Positions 1 through 6,115 of a DNA stretch of 14,479 bases are shown here, piece by piece. The position numbers and the translations under genes were made by a program. The stretch spans positions 1-14,479 of the forward strand of contig JAZNNG010000017.1 of assembly GCA_045580165.1 (NCBI GenBank). The letters are read 5' to 3'. Position 1 is the stretch's first letter. The number at the start of each line of letters is the position of its first letter. This DNA is from UBA4717 sp045580165 (lineage in GTDB: Bacteria > Bacillota > Clostridia > Oscillospirales > CAG-272). The notes under the pieces were generated by a model, which was given only the letters and a program-made list of their open reading frames with translations, was not told the origin of the DNA and made no database searches.

Positions 1-363
1 ACTGTTTATACTGTTCAAGATCCATCTGTCACGCTTAAAGAAAAAATTGGAACTTGTATAGATGTGGTCCTGGCAATGAAATCAATACTTGATAGTCTGA
101 ATGTGCCCAGCAAAATATGGTTGTTACACAACAAGAAAAAAAACAAAGCACACACGATACTAACGTTTAAGGCAGAAAGTAAAATAACATACTTGGAGCT
201 TACGCCACAATCCTCGAACCCTTGGTATGGTCAAGAAATTGTTTACTCGAGTGAACAAGAGTTTTTGTTGACATATGAAAATAGCGACTATGATATTTCT
301 GATGTAACAAATATGATTGTAGTTGGTCAGCGCCCGTACTTTTTATTGAACAAATTAACATAA
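1..363 (+). CDS. Transglutaminase-like protein, 3' end only (5' truncated by window edge)
   Basis: The reading frame is open from base 1 to the TAA at 361-363, giving the last 120 residues; the true start lies outside the window. The visible part reads like the end of a transglutaminase-like cysteine protease fold: a Gly-Thr-Cys segment at the head of a helix (Cys19 of the visible part), a His about 32 residues later in a beta-strand context (KAHTILTF, His51), and an acidic residue in the next strand (LELTP, Glu66). That Cys-His-acid spacing is typical of the family, whose members hydrolyse or crosslink peptide bonds. Internal GTG/ATG codons at 64 and 76 are not convincing starts because coding continues upstream of them. 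A terminator follows 45 bases after the stop. AT-rich codon use differs somewhat from the more GC-rich housekeeping genes to the right. The family call is by motif only and could be wrong. Confidence 0.55.
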   Translation, partial: TVYTVQDPSVTLKEKIGTCIDVVLAMKSILDSLNVPSKIWLLHNKKKNKAHTILTFKAESKITYLELTPQSSNPWYGQEIVYSSEQEFLLTYENSDYDISDVTNMIVVGQRPYFLLNKLT

Positions 364-408
364 CAAAACTCAATTTGTCGAGAAAAAAGGATTGCGTTCT
401 GCGCAAGC

Positions 409-435
409 CTCCCTTTACACAAGGGAGCCTTTTTT
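409..435 (+). terminator. Intrinsic terminator after the transglutaminase-like gene
   Basis: CTCCCTT (409-415) pairs with AAGGGAG (421-427) around the 5-base loop TACAC, followed by CC and a run of six T (430-435). It lies 45 bases after the stop at 363 and is well placed to end that transcript. Confidence 0.75.
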
Positions 436-522
436 GTTCACCTATAACTTGTCAATTTTCCTGACAACTACTGACTTAATTAAAGACACCAAATTTTGTC
501 TTTGTCAAATTATCAAGCTTTA

Positions 523-551
523 TTGACAAATCAAGAGAAATGCGATAAAAT
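523..551 (+). promoter_or_regulatory. Consensus SigA-type promoter of the leader RNA, with Spo0A-box-like sites upstream
   Basis: TTGACA (523-528), a 17-base spacer and TAAAAT (546-551) make a near-perfect vegetative promoter, with a predicted start near G558. The upstream 80 bases carry several TTGTCA-type sequences: TTGTCA at 449-454, its inverse TGACAA at 462-467, TTTGTCAAA at 501-509, and the inverse copy ATTGACAAA at 522-530, which overlaps the -35. The 501-509 copy matches the Spo0A box consensus TTTGTCRAA exactly and the 522-530 copy matches 8 of 9. Part of the last match is forced by the -35 hexamer itself, so regulation by Spo0A is only a hypothesis. Confidence 0.8.
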
Positions 552-665
552 ATACTCGTCACACAATCAAATAATTTTTAGCGTTTAGTGGAAACTATCC
601 TTGGTAAAAGGTGTTTCCTTTTTTCCTCATATCCACTAACGCTGGAAAGAGATTGTGTGACAACA

Positions 666-698
666 ATGAAGGAACACTTTTTCGGTGCGTTCCTTCAT
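666..698 (+). promoter_or_regulatory. Antiterminator-like hairpin of the leader RNA
   Basis: ATGAAGGAAC (666-675) pairs perfectly with GTTCCTTCAT (689-698), 10 bp, around a 13-base loop. Its right arm uses bases 689-693, which the terminator at 685-707 needs for its own left arm, so the two hairpins cannot coexist. It begins four bases after the closing helix of the upstream folded domain. This is the geometry of a transcription attenuator; whether it switches, and in response to what, is inference. Confidence 0.55.
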
Positions 699-713
699 GG
701 GGCGCACTTTTTT
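685..713 (+). terminator. Intrinsic terminator of the leader RNA
   Basis: GTGCGTTCC (685-693) pairs with GGGGCGCAC (699-707), 9 bp with two G-U pairs, loop TTCAT, followed directly by six T (708-713). It lies 17 bases before the ATG at 730, so it would stop transcription before the 58-residue gene unless the competing hairpin 666-698 forms. Confidence 0.75.
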
Positions 714-729
714 ATATACTGAGGAATAT

Positions 730-906
730 ATGAACAATAATGATATACCAAGAAAGATAATAGATATTACCGGCGTAGAACTTACACCCGGAGAGCCTGC
801 CGTTTGTCTTGGCAACGGAGAGCAAGGCTTTGAATGCTGTTGCGACGAATGCGACTATTTTTTGCTTTGTTTCCCCGAACTTGATTCAAAAAGCAAATAC
901 GATTAA
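730..906 (+). CDS. 58-residue cysteine-rich protein of unknown function
   Basis: I do not recognise this with certainty. The ATG at 730 is preceded by GAGGA (721-725), a good ribosome binding site; the upstream in-frame codon at 685 lies inside the terminator and is unlikely to be used. The protein is acidic, has no signal peptide or membrane segment, and holds six cysteines in 58 residues: Cys26, then Cys36-Cys37-Cys38, Cys41 and Cys47. The cluster CCCDEC contains a CxxC pair (38 and 41), which suggests metal or iron-sulfur binding or thiol chemistry, but nothing shows which. The N-terminal half (RKIIDITGVELTPGEP) has no low-complexity bias, so it looks like a real selected protein. It stands alone between its leader RNA and a strong hairpin at 986-1021, convergent to alaS, so its neighbours give no functional clue. 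Confidence 0.7.
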   Translation: MNNNDIPRKIIDITGVELTPGEPAVCLGNGEQGFECCCDECDYFLLCFPELDSKSKYD

Positions 907-985
907 CTTACTGTGCTACAGCACTATATTAAGCATTCAAAGAAATGCTTTTGCTGGTTGTTTTAGCACCTCTCGGTAGGTAGTA

Positions 986-1021
986 AAAGGCACTTATGGC
1001 GATTTTGCCATAAGTGCCTTT
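986..1021 (+). terminator. Strong hairpin, terminator of the 58-residue gene
   Basis: Bases 986-1000 pair perfectly with 1007-1021 (15 bp, core GGCACTTATGGC / GCCATAAGTGCC) around a six-base loop. The helix itself ends in TTT and the sequence continues GCGTTGCTTTT, so the T tract is interrupted. It is flanked by AAA on the other side and may work in both directions. A smaller hairpin, AAGCATT (931-937) with AATGCTT (944-950) followed by TT, sits between it and the stop codon. Confidence 0.65.
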
Positions 1022-1088
1022 GCGTTGCTTTTGTCAATTGATTTGTAGTCTTTAATTAAGGCATACGAAGCACTGCATTTGTGTCCAC

Positions 1089-1130
1089 AAAAGCAAAATA
1101 CGGCATACCTCTTTCGAGATATACCGTATT
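1089..1130 (-). terminator. Probable terminator of alaS
   Basis: Read on the minus strand, AATACGG (complement of 1130-1124) pairs with CCGTATT (complement of 1103-1097), with an inner CTC/GAG pair closing a short loop, followed by TTTTGCTTTT. It lies about 60 bases after the alaS stop. A second small hairpin, TTTAGAG (1145-1151) with CTCTAAA (1157-1163), lies between the stop and this site. Confidence 0.6.
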
Positions 1131-1188
1131 CTGCAAAACTGTCCTTTAGAGTGATGCTCTAAACCGATGACTTTTTTATTTATATAAC

Positions 1189-3819
1189 TTAGCCTATCAT
1201 AGAATCAAGAATATCCTTGGCAGCATCGAGGGCCGACTGCATCTTTGTGGCATCAGCAGCACCCGACATAGCGCTGTCGGGACGTCCGCCGCCCTTACCG
1301 CCTGCAATAGCGCTTATCTGAGAGAGAAGCTTGCCTGCGTGAGCGCCTGCGGAAACGGCATCCTTACCGCAAGCCGCGATAAAGTTGAGCTTGCCGTCGA
1401 GGTTAGTACCGAGCACGATAACGGTGTCGGGGTTATTTCCCTTGATATCGTCACAAACGCTTCTTGCCGCGTCGGTTGACATAGCGTCGGTCATAGCGGT
1501 AACGAGTCTTACGCTCTTTACCTGAACTGCGCCTTTCATAATGTCAGCAGTCTTGGAGGCGGCGATCTTGGCGTTGAGGCTTTCGATCTCGCTCTTGAGC
1601 TTCTTCACTTCGTCTGCGAGGTGAGCCGCGTGAGAGGGAAGATCGGAAGGCTTTGAAACCTTGAGCTCCTTGGCGGTGCTTGCAAGAAGCGCGTCCTTTT
1701 CACCGAGGTGCGCGAGGACTCCGAGTCCCGTGATACCCTCAATACGTCTTACGCCTGCGGCAACAGAGCTTTCCGAGATGACCTTGAAAAGACCTGCCTT
1801 CGCGGTGTTGTCAAGGTGAGTACCGCCGCAAAGCTCGGTGGAGAACTCACCCATCTTTATAACTCTTACCGTGTCGCCGTACTTTTCACCGAACAGAGCC
1901 ATAGCGCCCATCTTACGAGCCGACTCGATATCGGTAACGGTCGTTGTAATAGGCTCGCCGGCAAGAATGTGCGTATTGACGATAGCTTCAACCCTTGCGA
2001 TCTCGTCGGGGGTCATTGCGGCGAAGTGAGTGAAGTCGAATCTTACTCTTTCCTCGTCAACGTACGAGCCTGCCTGCTCAACGTGAGTACCGAGTACTTC
2101 TCTGAGAGCAGCCTGAAGCAGGTGTGCGGTCGAGTGGTTACGCTTGATAGCGTCGCGTCGCGCGGTGTCGATCTTAGCCGAAACCTTGTCGCCAACGCGG
2201 ATGATACCGCTGTCAAGAGTACAAAGGTGAATGTAAACGCCGTCGGTCTTCTTGGTGTCGCCAACGGTAGCGTGTGCGCCATCCGTGATGATCTCACCGC
2301 TGTCGCCGACCTGACCGCCGCCCTCGCCGTAGAAGGGAGTCTTATTGAGGATAAGCGAGAACTCGCCCTCGCTTACGCTGTCAACAGTTTCGTCGCCGTA
2401 TATAATACCGATGACCTTAGCCTCTGTGCAGTTGTCGGTGTAGCCTGTAAATTCTGTCTTCTCAAAAGATGAGATAGCAGACTTTGACTGATCGCTCCAG
2501 CCGCTGATGTTGGCTCTTGCGCTTCTTGCGCGGTCACGCTGGTCAGCCATAAGCTTCTTGAACTCGTTTTCGTCTGTTTCAAGACCGTTTTCCTCAAGAA
2601 TTTCGCGTGTGAGGTCGAACGGGAAGCCGAACGTATCGTAAAGCTTGAAGGTGTCAGCGCCCGAAACAGTCTTTTCGCCCGAGGCCTTAGCCTTGTCCAT
2701 AATGGTTGTGAGAATGGAAAGACCCGAGTCGATGGTAGCGTTGAAGCGCTCCTCCTCCATTGCGATGACCTTGAGAATGTAGTCGCGCTTTTCAACAAGC
2801 TCGGGGTAGCCCGCCTTGTTTTCGCCGATAACGACGTCGCAGAGCTCGCAGAGGAACATTCTGTTTATTCCGAGGAGCTTGCCGTGACGGCAGGCGCGGC
2901 GGAGAATACGTCTGAGTACGTATCCGCGGCCCTCGTTTGAGGGGATAACGCCGTCGGAGATCATAAACGTAGCGCTTCTGATGTGGTCGGTGATAACGCG
3001 GATGGAGATATCGTCAGACTTGTCCACGCCGTAGGTCTTACCCGCGATAGCGCAGACGGAGTCGAGAATTTTTCTGATGGTGTCGACCTCGAACATATTG
3101 TCAACGTCCTGAAGAACGCAGGCAAGACGCTCAAGACCCATACCCGTATCAATGTTTTTCTGAACGAGCTCGGTGTAGTTACCGTTGCCGTCATTGTTGA
3201 ACTGCGAGAACACGTTGTTCCATATTTCCATATATCTGTCGCAGTCGCAGCCCGGCTTACAGTCGGGCGAGCCGCAGCCGTACTTGATGCCGCGGTCGAA
3301 GTATATTTCGGAGCAGGGACCGCAGGGACCTGTACCGTGCTCCCAGAAGTTGTCAGCCTTTCCGAGCTTTACCACTCTCTCGGCAGGAACGCCGATGTCC
3401 TCGGTCCAGATCTTGTAAGCCTCGTCGTCGCTTTCGTAAACAGACGGCCAGAGAAGCTCCTCGGGGATCTCGAGTGTCTTTGTAAGAAACTCCCACGCCC
3501 ATGCGATAGCCTCGTTCTTGAAGTAATCGCCGAAGCTGAAGTTTCCGAGCATTTCAAAGTAAGTACCGTGACGCGCGGTGTGACCGACTCTTTCAAGGTC
3601 GGGAGTTCTTATGCACTTCTGGCAGGTGGTAACTCTGTTTCTGGGGGGAGTGACCTCGCCCGTAAAGAACTTTTTCATAGGCGCCATACCCGAGTTTATA
3701 AGAAGGAGCGACTTATCGTTTATCGGAACGAGTGGGAAGCTCTGAAGTCTCAGGTGACCCTTTGATTCAAAAAACGACAAATACGCTTCGCGCAGGTCGT
3801 TAAGTCCTGTCCATTTCAT
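1189..3819 (-). CDS. alaS: Alanine--tRNA ligase
   Basis: The enzyme charges tRNA-Ala with alanine using ATP and clears mischarged Ser and Gly through its editing domain; it is cytosolic. At 876 residues it matches the usual length (about 875). The class II catalytic core is at the N-terminus, with motif 2 around RTPDLERVGHTARHGTYFEMLGN near residues 70-95 and the segment FWEHGTGPCGPCSEIYFD following. The editing domain shows its zinc site: HSTAH near residues 561-565 and CGGTH near 664-668. The C-terminal DHHA1 domain ends in a Gly-rich stretch (GGKGGGRPD). The ATG at 3819 is preceded by GGAGG with good spacing. It has its own promoter at 3862-3890 and a short leader of about 36 nt, with no room for a T-box. 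It is divergent from the metallo-hydrolase gene and convergent with the cysteine-rich gene. Nothing is missing or broken. Confidence 0.98.
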   Translation of the reverse strand: MKWTGLNDLREAYLSFFESKGHLRLQSFPLVPINDKSLLLINSGMAPMKKFFTGEVTPPRNRVTTCQKCIRTPDLERVGHTARHGTYFEMLGNFSFGDYFKNEAIAWAWEFLTKTLEIPEELLWPSVYESDDEAYKIWTEDIGVPAERVVKLGKADNFWEHGTGPCGPCSEIYFDRGIKYGCGSPDCKPGCDCDRYMEIWNNVFSQFNNDGNGNYTELVQKNIDTGMGLERLACVLQDVDNMFEVDTIRKILDSVCAIAGKTYGVDKSDDISIRVITDHIRSATFMISDGVIPSNEGRGYVLRRILRRACRHGKLLGINRMFLCELCDVVIGENKAGYPELVEKRDYILKVIAMEEERFNATIDSGLSILTTIMDKAKASGEKTVSGADTFKLYDTFGFPFDLTREILEENGLETDENEFKKLMADQRDRARSARANISGWSDQSKSAISSFEKTEFTGYTDNCTEAKVIGIIYGDETVDSVSEGEFSLILNKTPFYGEGGGQVGDSGEIITDGAHATVGDTKKTDGVYIHLCTLDSGIIRVGDKVSAKIDTARRDAIKRNHSTAHLLQAALREVLGTHVEQAGSYVDEERVRFDFTHFAAMTPDEIARVEAIVNTHILAGEPITTTVTDIESARKMGAMALFGEKYGDTVRVIKMGEFSTELCGGTHLDNTAKAGLFKVISESSVAAGVRRIEGITGLGVLAHLGEKDALLASTAKELKVSKPSDLPSHAAHLADEVKKLKSEIESLNAKIAASKTADIMKGAVQVKSVRLVTAMTDAMSTDAARSVCDDIKGNNPDTVIVLGTNLDGKLNFIAACGKDAVSAGAHAGKLLSQISAIAGGKGGGRPDSAMSGAADATKMQSALDAAKDILDSMIG

Positions 3820-3861
3820 ATCTATATCCTCCGTAATGAAATCCTTTTATACCATTTTTAC

Positions 3862-3890
3862 ATTATATCAAACCGCGCTCTGTATGTCAA
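3862..3890 (-). promoter_or_regulatory. Consensus SigA-type promoter of alaS
   Basis: On the minus strand, TTGACA (complement of 3890-3885), exactly 17 bases, then TATAAT (complement of 3867-3862). Both hexamers are perfect consensus. The predicted start is near 3855, giving a leader of about 36 nt with the GGAGG site. Confidence 0.9.
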
Positions 3891-3925
3891 TAATTTTTAT
3901 TAAATTATATTATAAGGAAAGGGCA

Positions 3926-3954
3926 TTGACTTTGATGCCTTGAGATGTTAAAAT
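3926..3954 (+). promoter_or_regulatory. SigA-type promoter of the metallo-hydrolase gene
   Basis: TTGACT (3926-3931), a 17-base spacer and TAAAAT (3949-3954), with a predicted start near 3961. It is divergent from the alaS promoter; the two -35 hexamers face each other 35 bases apart, so the regions could share upstream factors. Confidence 0.8.
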
Positions 3955-3985
3955 TGTAATAAAGAAAACGCAAACGGAGAAAAAT

Positions 3986-4912
3986 ATGAAATTGTCCCGA
4001 CAAAAGCTTACCACACTTATAATCGTAATCGTACTGCTTGCCGTTCTGTTCGCCGTTTCCCCAACCTTTCGGGCAAACGTGCTTGAAAAATTCGGAATAG
4101 AGCCGCCCGAGTCCACCGAGGAAACGGTCGAGCTCACGGTCCCCGTCGCGCTCCCCACGGACACGGCGGAAATACATATAATCGACGTCGGTCAGGGTGA
4201 TAGCGCCCTTATACGTACGGATGACTTTAACCTCCTTATTGACGCAGGCACGGGCAAATATGAAGAAAAGCTTGTCGCATACTTAAATGATGTGGGAGTT
4301 GAGAAAATTGATATAATGCTCCTCACTCATCCGCACGAGGACCACATAGGCGGCGCAGACGTCGTGATAGACGAGTTTGAGATAGGTGAGATAATAATGC
4401 CCGATGCGACGGCAAGCACCGCCGCCTTTGAAAGAGTGCTTGACGGCGCGGAAAAGAAAAGCATCCCCATCAGTACGGTCTATCGCGGCGACAGCTTCAC
4501 CGAGGGTGGTATGAAATTTGACATCCTCTCGCCCGACGATAAAAAGTATAAGGACTTGAACAACACGAGCATCGTGTTAAAGCTCACCTACGGAGAGGTG
4601 TCGATGATGTTCACGGGTGACGCCGAGGATATGGTCGAAAACGAAATACTCGATGCGTATACAGACCTTGGATGCGTGTTCCTAAAGGCAGGACACCACG
4701 GCTCGTCAAGCTCGAGCACACCCGCGTTTGTGGACGCGATTTCGCCCGAATACGTGTCCATCTCATGCGGCGTTGATAACGATTACGGGCATCCGCACAC
4801 CGAAACCGTAGAGCTTTTTAAAAAGCTGAAGCTTAACGTGAAGCGTACCGACCTTGAAGGCTCGTTTGTCTATATCACCGACGGTAAAACATTTGAGCCG
4901 AAGGAAAAATAA
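3986..4912 (+). CDS. Membrane-anchored ComEC-type metallo-beta-lactamase fold hydrolase
   Basis: The 308-residue protein has a basic N-terminus, then a hydrophobic segment (about residues 9-25) that is either an uncleaved signal anchor or a signal peptide, so the enzyme domain should face outward. From about residue 60 it matches the metallo-beta-lactamase domain of the ComEC/Rec2 family: DVGQGDS, DAG, the metal motif HPHEDH (115-120), FTGD (209-212) with the metal-binding Asp, and AGHHGSSSSS (235-244) typical of ComEC C-termini. The competence channel domain of full ComEC is absent. Free-standing versions are common in clostridia; the substrate is often presumed to be DNA or another phosphodiester, unproven here. 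The start is supported by GGAGA ten bases upstream of the ATG. It is single-gene, with its own promoter and a strong terminator. The family is confident, the substrate unknown. Confidence 0.9.
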   Translation: MKLSRQKLTTLIIVIVLLAVLFAVSPTFRANVLEKFGIEPPESTEETVELTVPVALPTDTAEIHIIDVGQGDSALIRTDDFNLLIDAGTGKYEEKLVAYLNDVGVEKIDIMLLTHPHEDHIGGADVVIDEFEIGEIIMPDATASTAAFERVLDGAEKKSIPISTVYRGDSFTEGGMKFDILSPDDKKYKDLNNTSIVLKLTYGEVSMMFTGDAEDMVENEILDAYTDLGCVFLKAGHHGSSSSSTPAFVDAISPEYVSISCGVDNDYGHPHTETVELFKKLKLNVKRTDLEGSFVYITDGKTFEPKEK

Positions 4913-4915
4913 AGC

Positions 4916-4946
4916 AAAAATCCGTTGCGGACGCAACGGATTTTTT
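4916..4946 (+). terminator. Strong intrinsic terminator of the metallo-hydrolase gene
   Basis: AAAAATCCGTTGC (4916-4928) pairs with 4933-4945 around the tetraloop GGAC, 13 bp perfect, ending in a T6 run. The A-run on the left arm means it could also act on the minus strand. It starts four bases after the stop codon. Confidence 0.92.
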
Positions 4947-5007
4947 GTATAGACGAATGTGTACGGGTGGAGATTAAACTTACAGTTGACTAACTGCGTG
5001 CAATAAA

Positions 5008-5170
5008 GCTTTGGGCGCCTTTTTCAAAAGGCGCAGAGTGACGAAGCCACGCAAATAAAAAACACAAATGCCTTTGGCAATTTTATTTAAGGGAGAGGCT
5101 CTGCCTCCTCTTAAGAATCCCCACTCGCCAAAGGGACTCGTCCCTTTGGAAACCCTCGGACACCAAATCT
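5008..5170 (-). repeat. Dispersed palindromic repeat in the gap before spoIIGA
   Basis: This part of the 335-base gap between genes is made of nested inverted repeats: GCGCCTTTT with AAAAGGCGC (5015-5034), AGGGAGAGGC with GCCTCCTCTT (around 5089-5114), and CCAAAGGGA with TCCCTTTGG (5128-5149). Read on the minus strand, the right part (5165 to 5090) resembles 11405-11482: a GGG-TTCC start, the CCAAAGGG/CCCTTTGG hairpin, GGCGAG, a GG-ATT and an AAGAGG block in the same order. An open frame across it (4980-5204 minus) is only translated repeat. The exact ends are uncertain; the remaining gap (5171-5217) shows nothing I can name apart from TTTGTC at 5172. Confidence 0.65.
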
Positions 5171-5206
5171 TTTTGTCCTGTGCGCCAAATCCGACCTTTT
5201 TCACCC

Positions 5207-5243
5207 TGTCGCGCTGATATAATGTCAGAGTCAGGGGGGAAAG
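5207..5243 (+). promoter_or_regulatory. Likely -10 element and ribosome binding site of spoIIGA
   Basis: TATAAT at 5218-5223 is a consensus -10 with no good -35 at 16-18 bases, which is the shape of an activator-dependent promoter. TGTCGCG (5207-5213), just upstream, is a 5 of 7 match to the Spo0A core TGTCGAA. In Bacillus this operon is activated by phosphorylated Spo0A; here that is inference from a weak match. AGGGGGGAAAG (5233-5243) is the ribosome binding site that fixes the GTG start at 5248. Confidence 0.45.
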
Positions 5244-5247
5244 AAGC

Positions 5248-6090
5248 GTGACGGTCTACGCCGATATTTTATTTTTGGTCAACCTCAGCCTTAATTGGTT
5301 TTCACTTATGCTGACCTCAAAAATAGCAAAGCATAGCGGCGGTGCTAAATGGCTGCTTTTGTCCGCCACCGTCGGTGCTCTGCTCGGCACCGTCACGCTT
5401 TTTTCCGAAAGCGCACTCGTCAGCGCGCTCATCGAGATAGCGTCAAGCTTTCTTATGTGCGCCATAGCCTTTAAGGCGAAGGGGATTCTTGACTATATAA
5501 GGCTCTGCACCTGCCTGTTCGCCTCGGGTATAACCCTCGGCGGCTCTCTGACGTTTATCTACTCGCTTTTCAACCGCGCAGGAATAGAGCTTCCGCGCGG
5601 AAACGATATTTCCGCGGCGGTCTTTCTTATGCTTTCGCTCGGAGTGACCGTAGGCGTTGCGGCGATAGAGCGACTGCTCTACGTCAAAAGAGAGGTGTCG
5701 GGCGGAGAGGTCTGCTTTACGCTCGGCTCAAAGCGGCTCACTCTGCCGTTTATGTGTGACAGCGGAAATCTTCTTCGCGACCCCATAAGCGGACGGCCTG
5801 CGATAATTGTAAACGTGCGCGAGCTTAAGGGCTTTTTGCCCGACTCGGTGTTAACTTTTGACCCTATGAATACGGACGGCGCGATTCTTACCGAAACGCG
5901 CGGTATCAGAATACTGCCTGCCGCAACGGTTTGCGGAGAGGGTATTATGACGGGCTTTATCCCCGACTCGACTCTCATCGTGGTTGACGGCAGAGAAAAA
6001 TACGCAGACGCGGTGATAGGACTTGATAAAAGCCCGAAGTATTCATCGTACGGTGGCGCGGGTGCAATAATGCCGCGCTCACTTCTATAA
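5248..6090 (+). CDS. spoIIGA: SpoIIGA, pro-sigma-E processing peptidase
   Basis: SpoIIGA is the membrane aspartic protease that removes the pro-sequence from sigma-E in the mother cell after asymmetric septation. The 280-residue protein has the expected plan: an N-terminal half of about five membrane helices (starting ADILFLVNLSLNWFSLML) and a C-terminal protease domain with the active-site triad as DSGN at residues 171-174, followed by LLRDPISGRPAIIVN, the usual SpoIIGA context. It is slightly shorter than the Bacillus protein (about 309). The GTG start at 5248 is chosen because a strong AGGGGGG site lies directly upstream and MTVYADILFLVN is the conserved beginning. It is followed 25 bases later by sigE, its substrate, in the classic gene order. 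Confidence 0.95.
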   Translation: MTVYADILFLVNLSLNWFSLMLTSKIAKHSGGAKWLLLSATVGALLGTVTLFSESALVSALIEIASSFLMCAIAFKAKGILDYIRLCTCLFASGITLGGSLTFIYSLFNRAGIELPRGNDISAAVFLMLSLGVTVGVAAIERLLYVKREVSGGEVCFTLGSKRLTLPFMCDSGNLLRDPISGRPAIIVNVRELKGFLPDSVLTFDPMNTDGAILTETRGIRILPAATVCGEGIMTGFIPDSTLIVVDGREKYADAVIGLDKSPKYSSYGGAGAIMPRSLL

Positions 6091-6115
6091 CATACATAGC
6101 TTGAGAGGGAAGATT

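Larger units (their letters stand above)
558..713 (+). ncRNA. Structured leader RNA or small RNA, unrecognised class (riboswitch-like layout)
   Basis: The predicted transcript starts at G558, the first base of an 11-bp perfect helix (558-568 with 651-661). Inside is a second long helix: AGCG-T-TTAGTGGA (580-592) pairs with TCCACTAACGCT (632-643), 12 bp with one bulged T. Within it, GGAAAC (590-595) can pair with GTTTCC (612-617) and CCTT with AAGG, giving an apical arm. The two long helices are separated by an asymmetric internal loop (569-579 and 644-650). The closed domain is followed by two overlapping hairpins, the second an intrinsic terminator ending near 713, and then by the 58-residue gene. 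It does not match the consensus of T-box, SAM, TPP, purine, glycine, lysine, c-di-GMP, ZTP, THF, fluoride or guanidine elements, 6S RNA, SRP RNA or tmRNA as I know them. It may be a cis-regulatory leader or a stand-alone RNA of about 156 nt. Confidence 0.65.

Noticed and set aside
364..435. CRISPR-like or tRNA content in the first gap
   Set aside because: No repeated units and no cloverleaf; only the terminator hairpin was found.
558..661. 6S RNA, SRP RNA or T-box identity for the folded leader
   Set aside because: No large central bubble of 6S size, no SRP domain IV tetraloop region, no T-box sequence or specifier stem, and no amino-acid gene downstream.
685..729. Upstream in-frame start for the cysteine-rich protein
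   Set aside because: The codon sits in the terminator hairpin and has no ribosome binding site; ATG 730 has GAGGA.
1708..2472. 254-residue plus-strand frame inside alaS
   Set aside because: Antisense to an intact alaS with conserved motifs; long stop-free shadows follow from its codon bias. The same holds for 2983-3765.
3820..3855. T-box or other riboswitch in front of alaS
   Set aside because: The predicted leader is only about 36 nt.
4980..5204. 74-residue minus-strand frame in the gap before spoIIGA
   Set aside because: It coincides with the palindromic repeat; its residues are translated hairpins.
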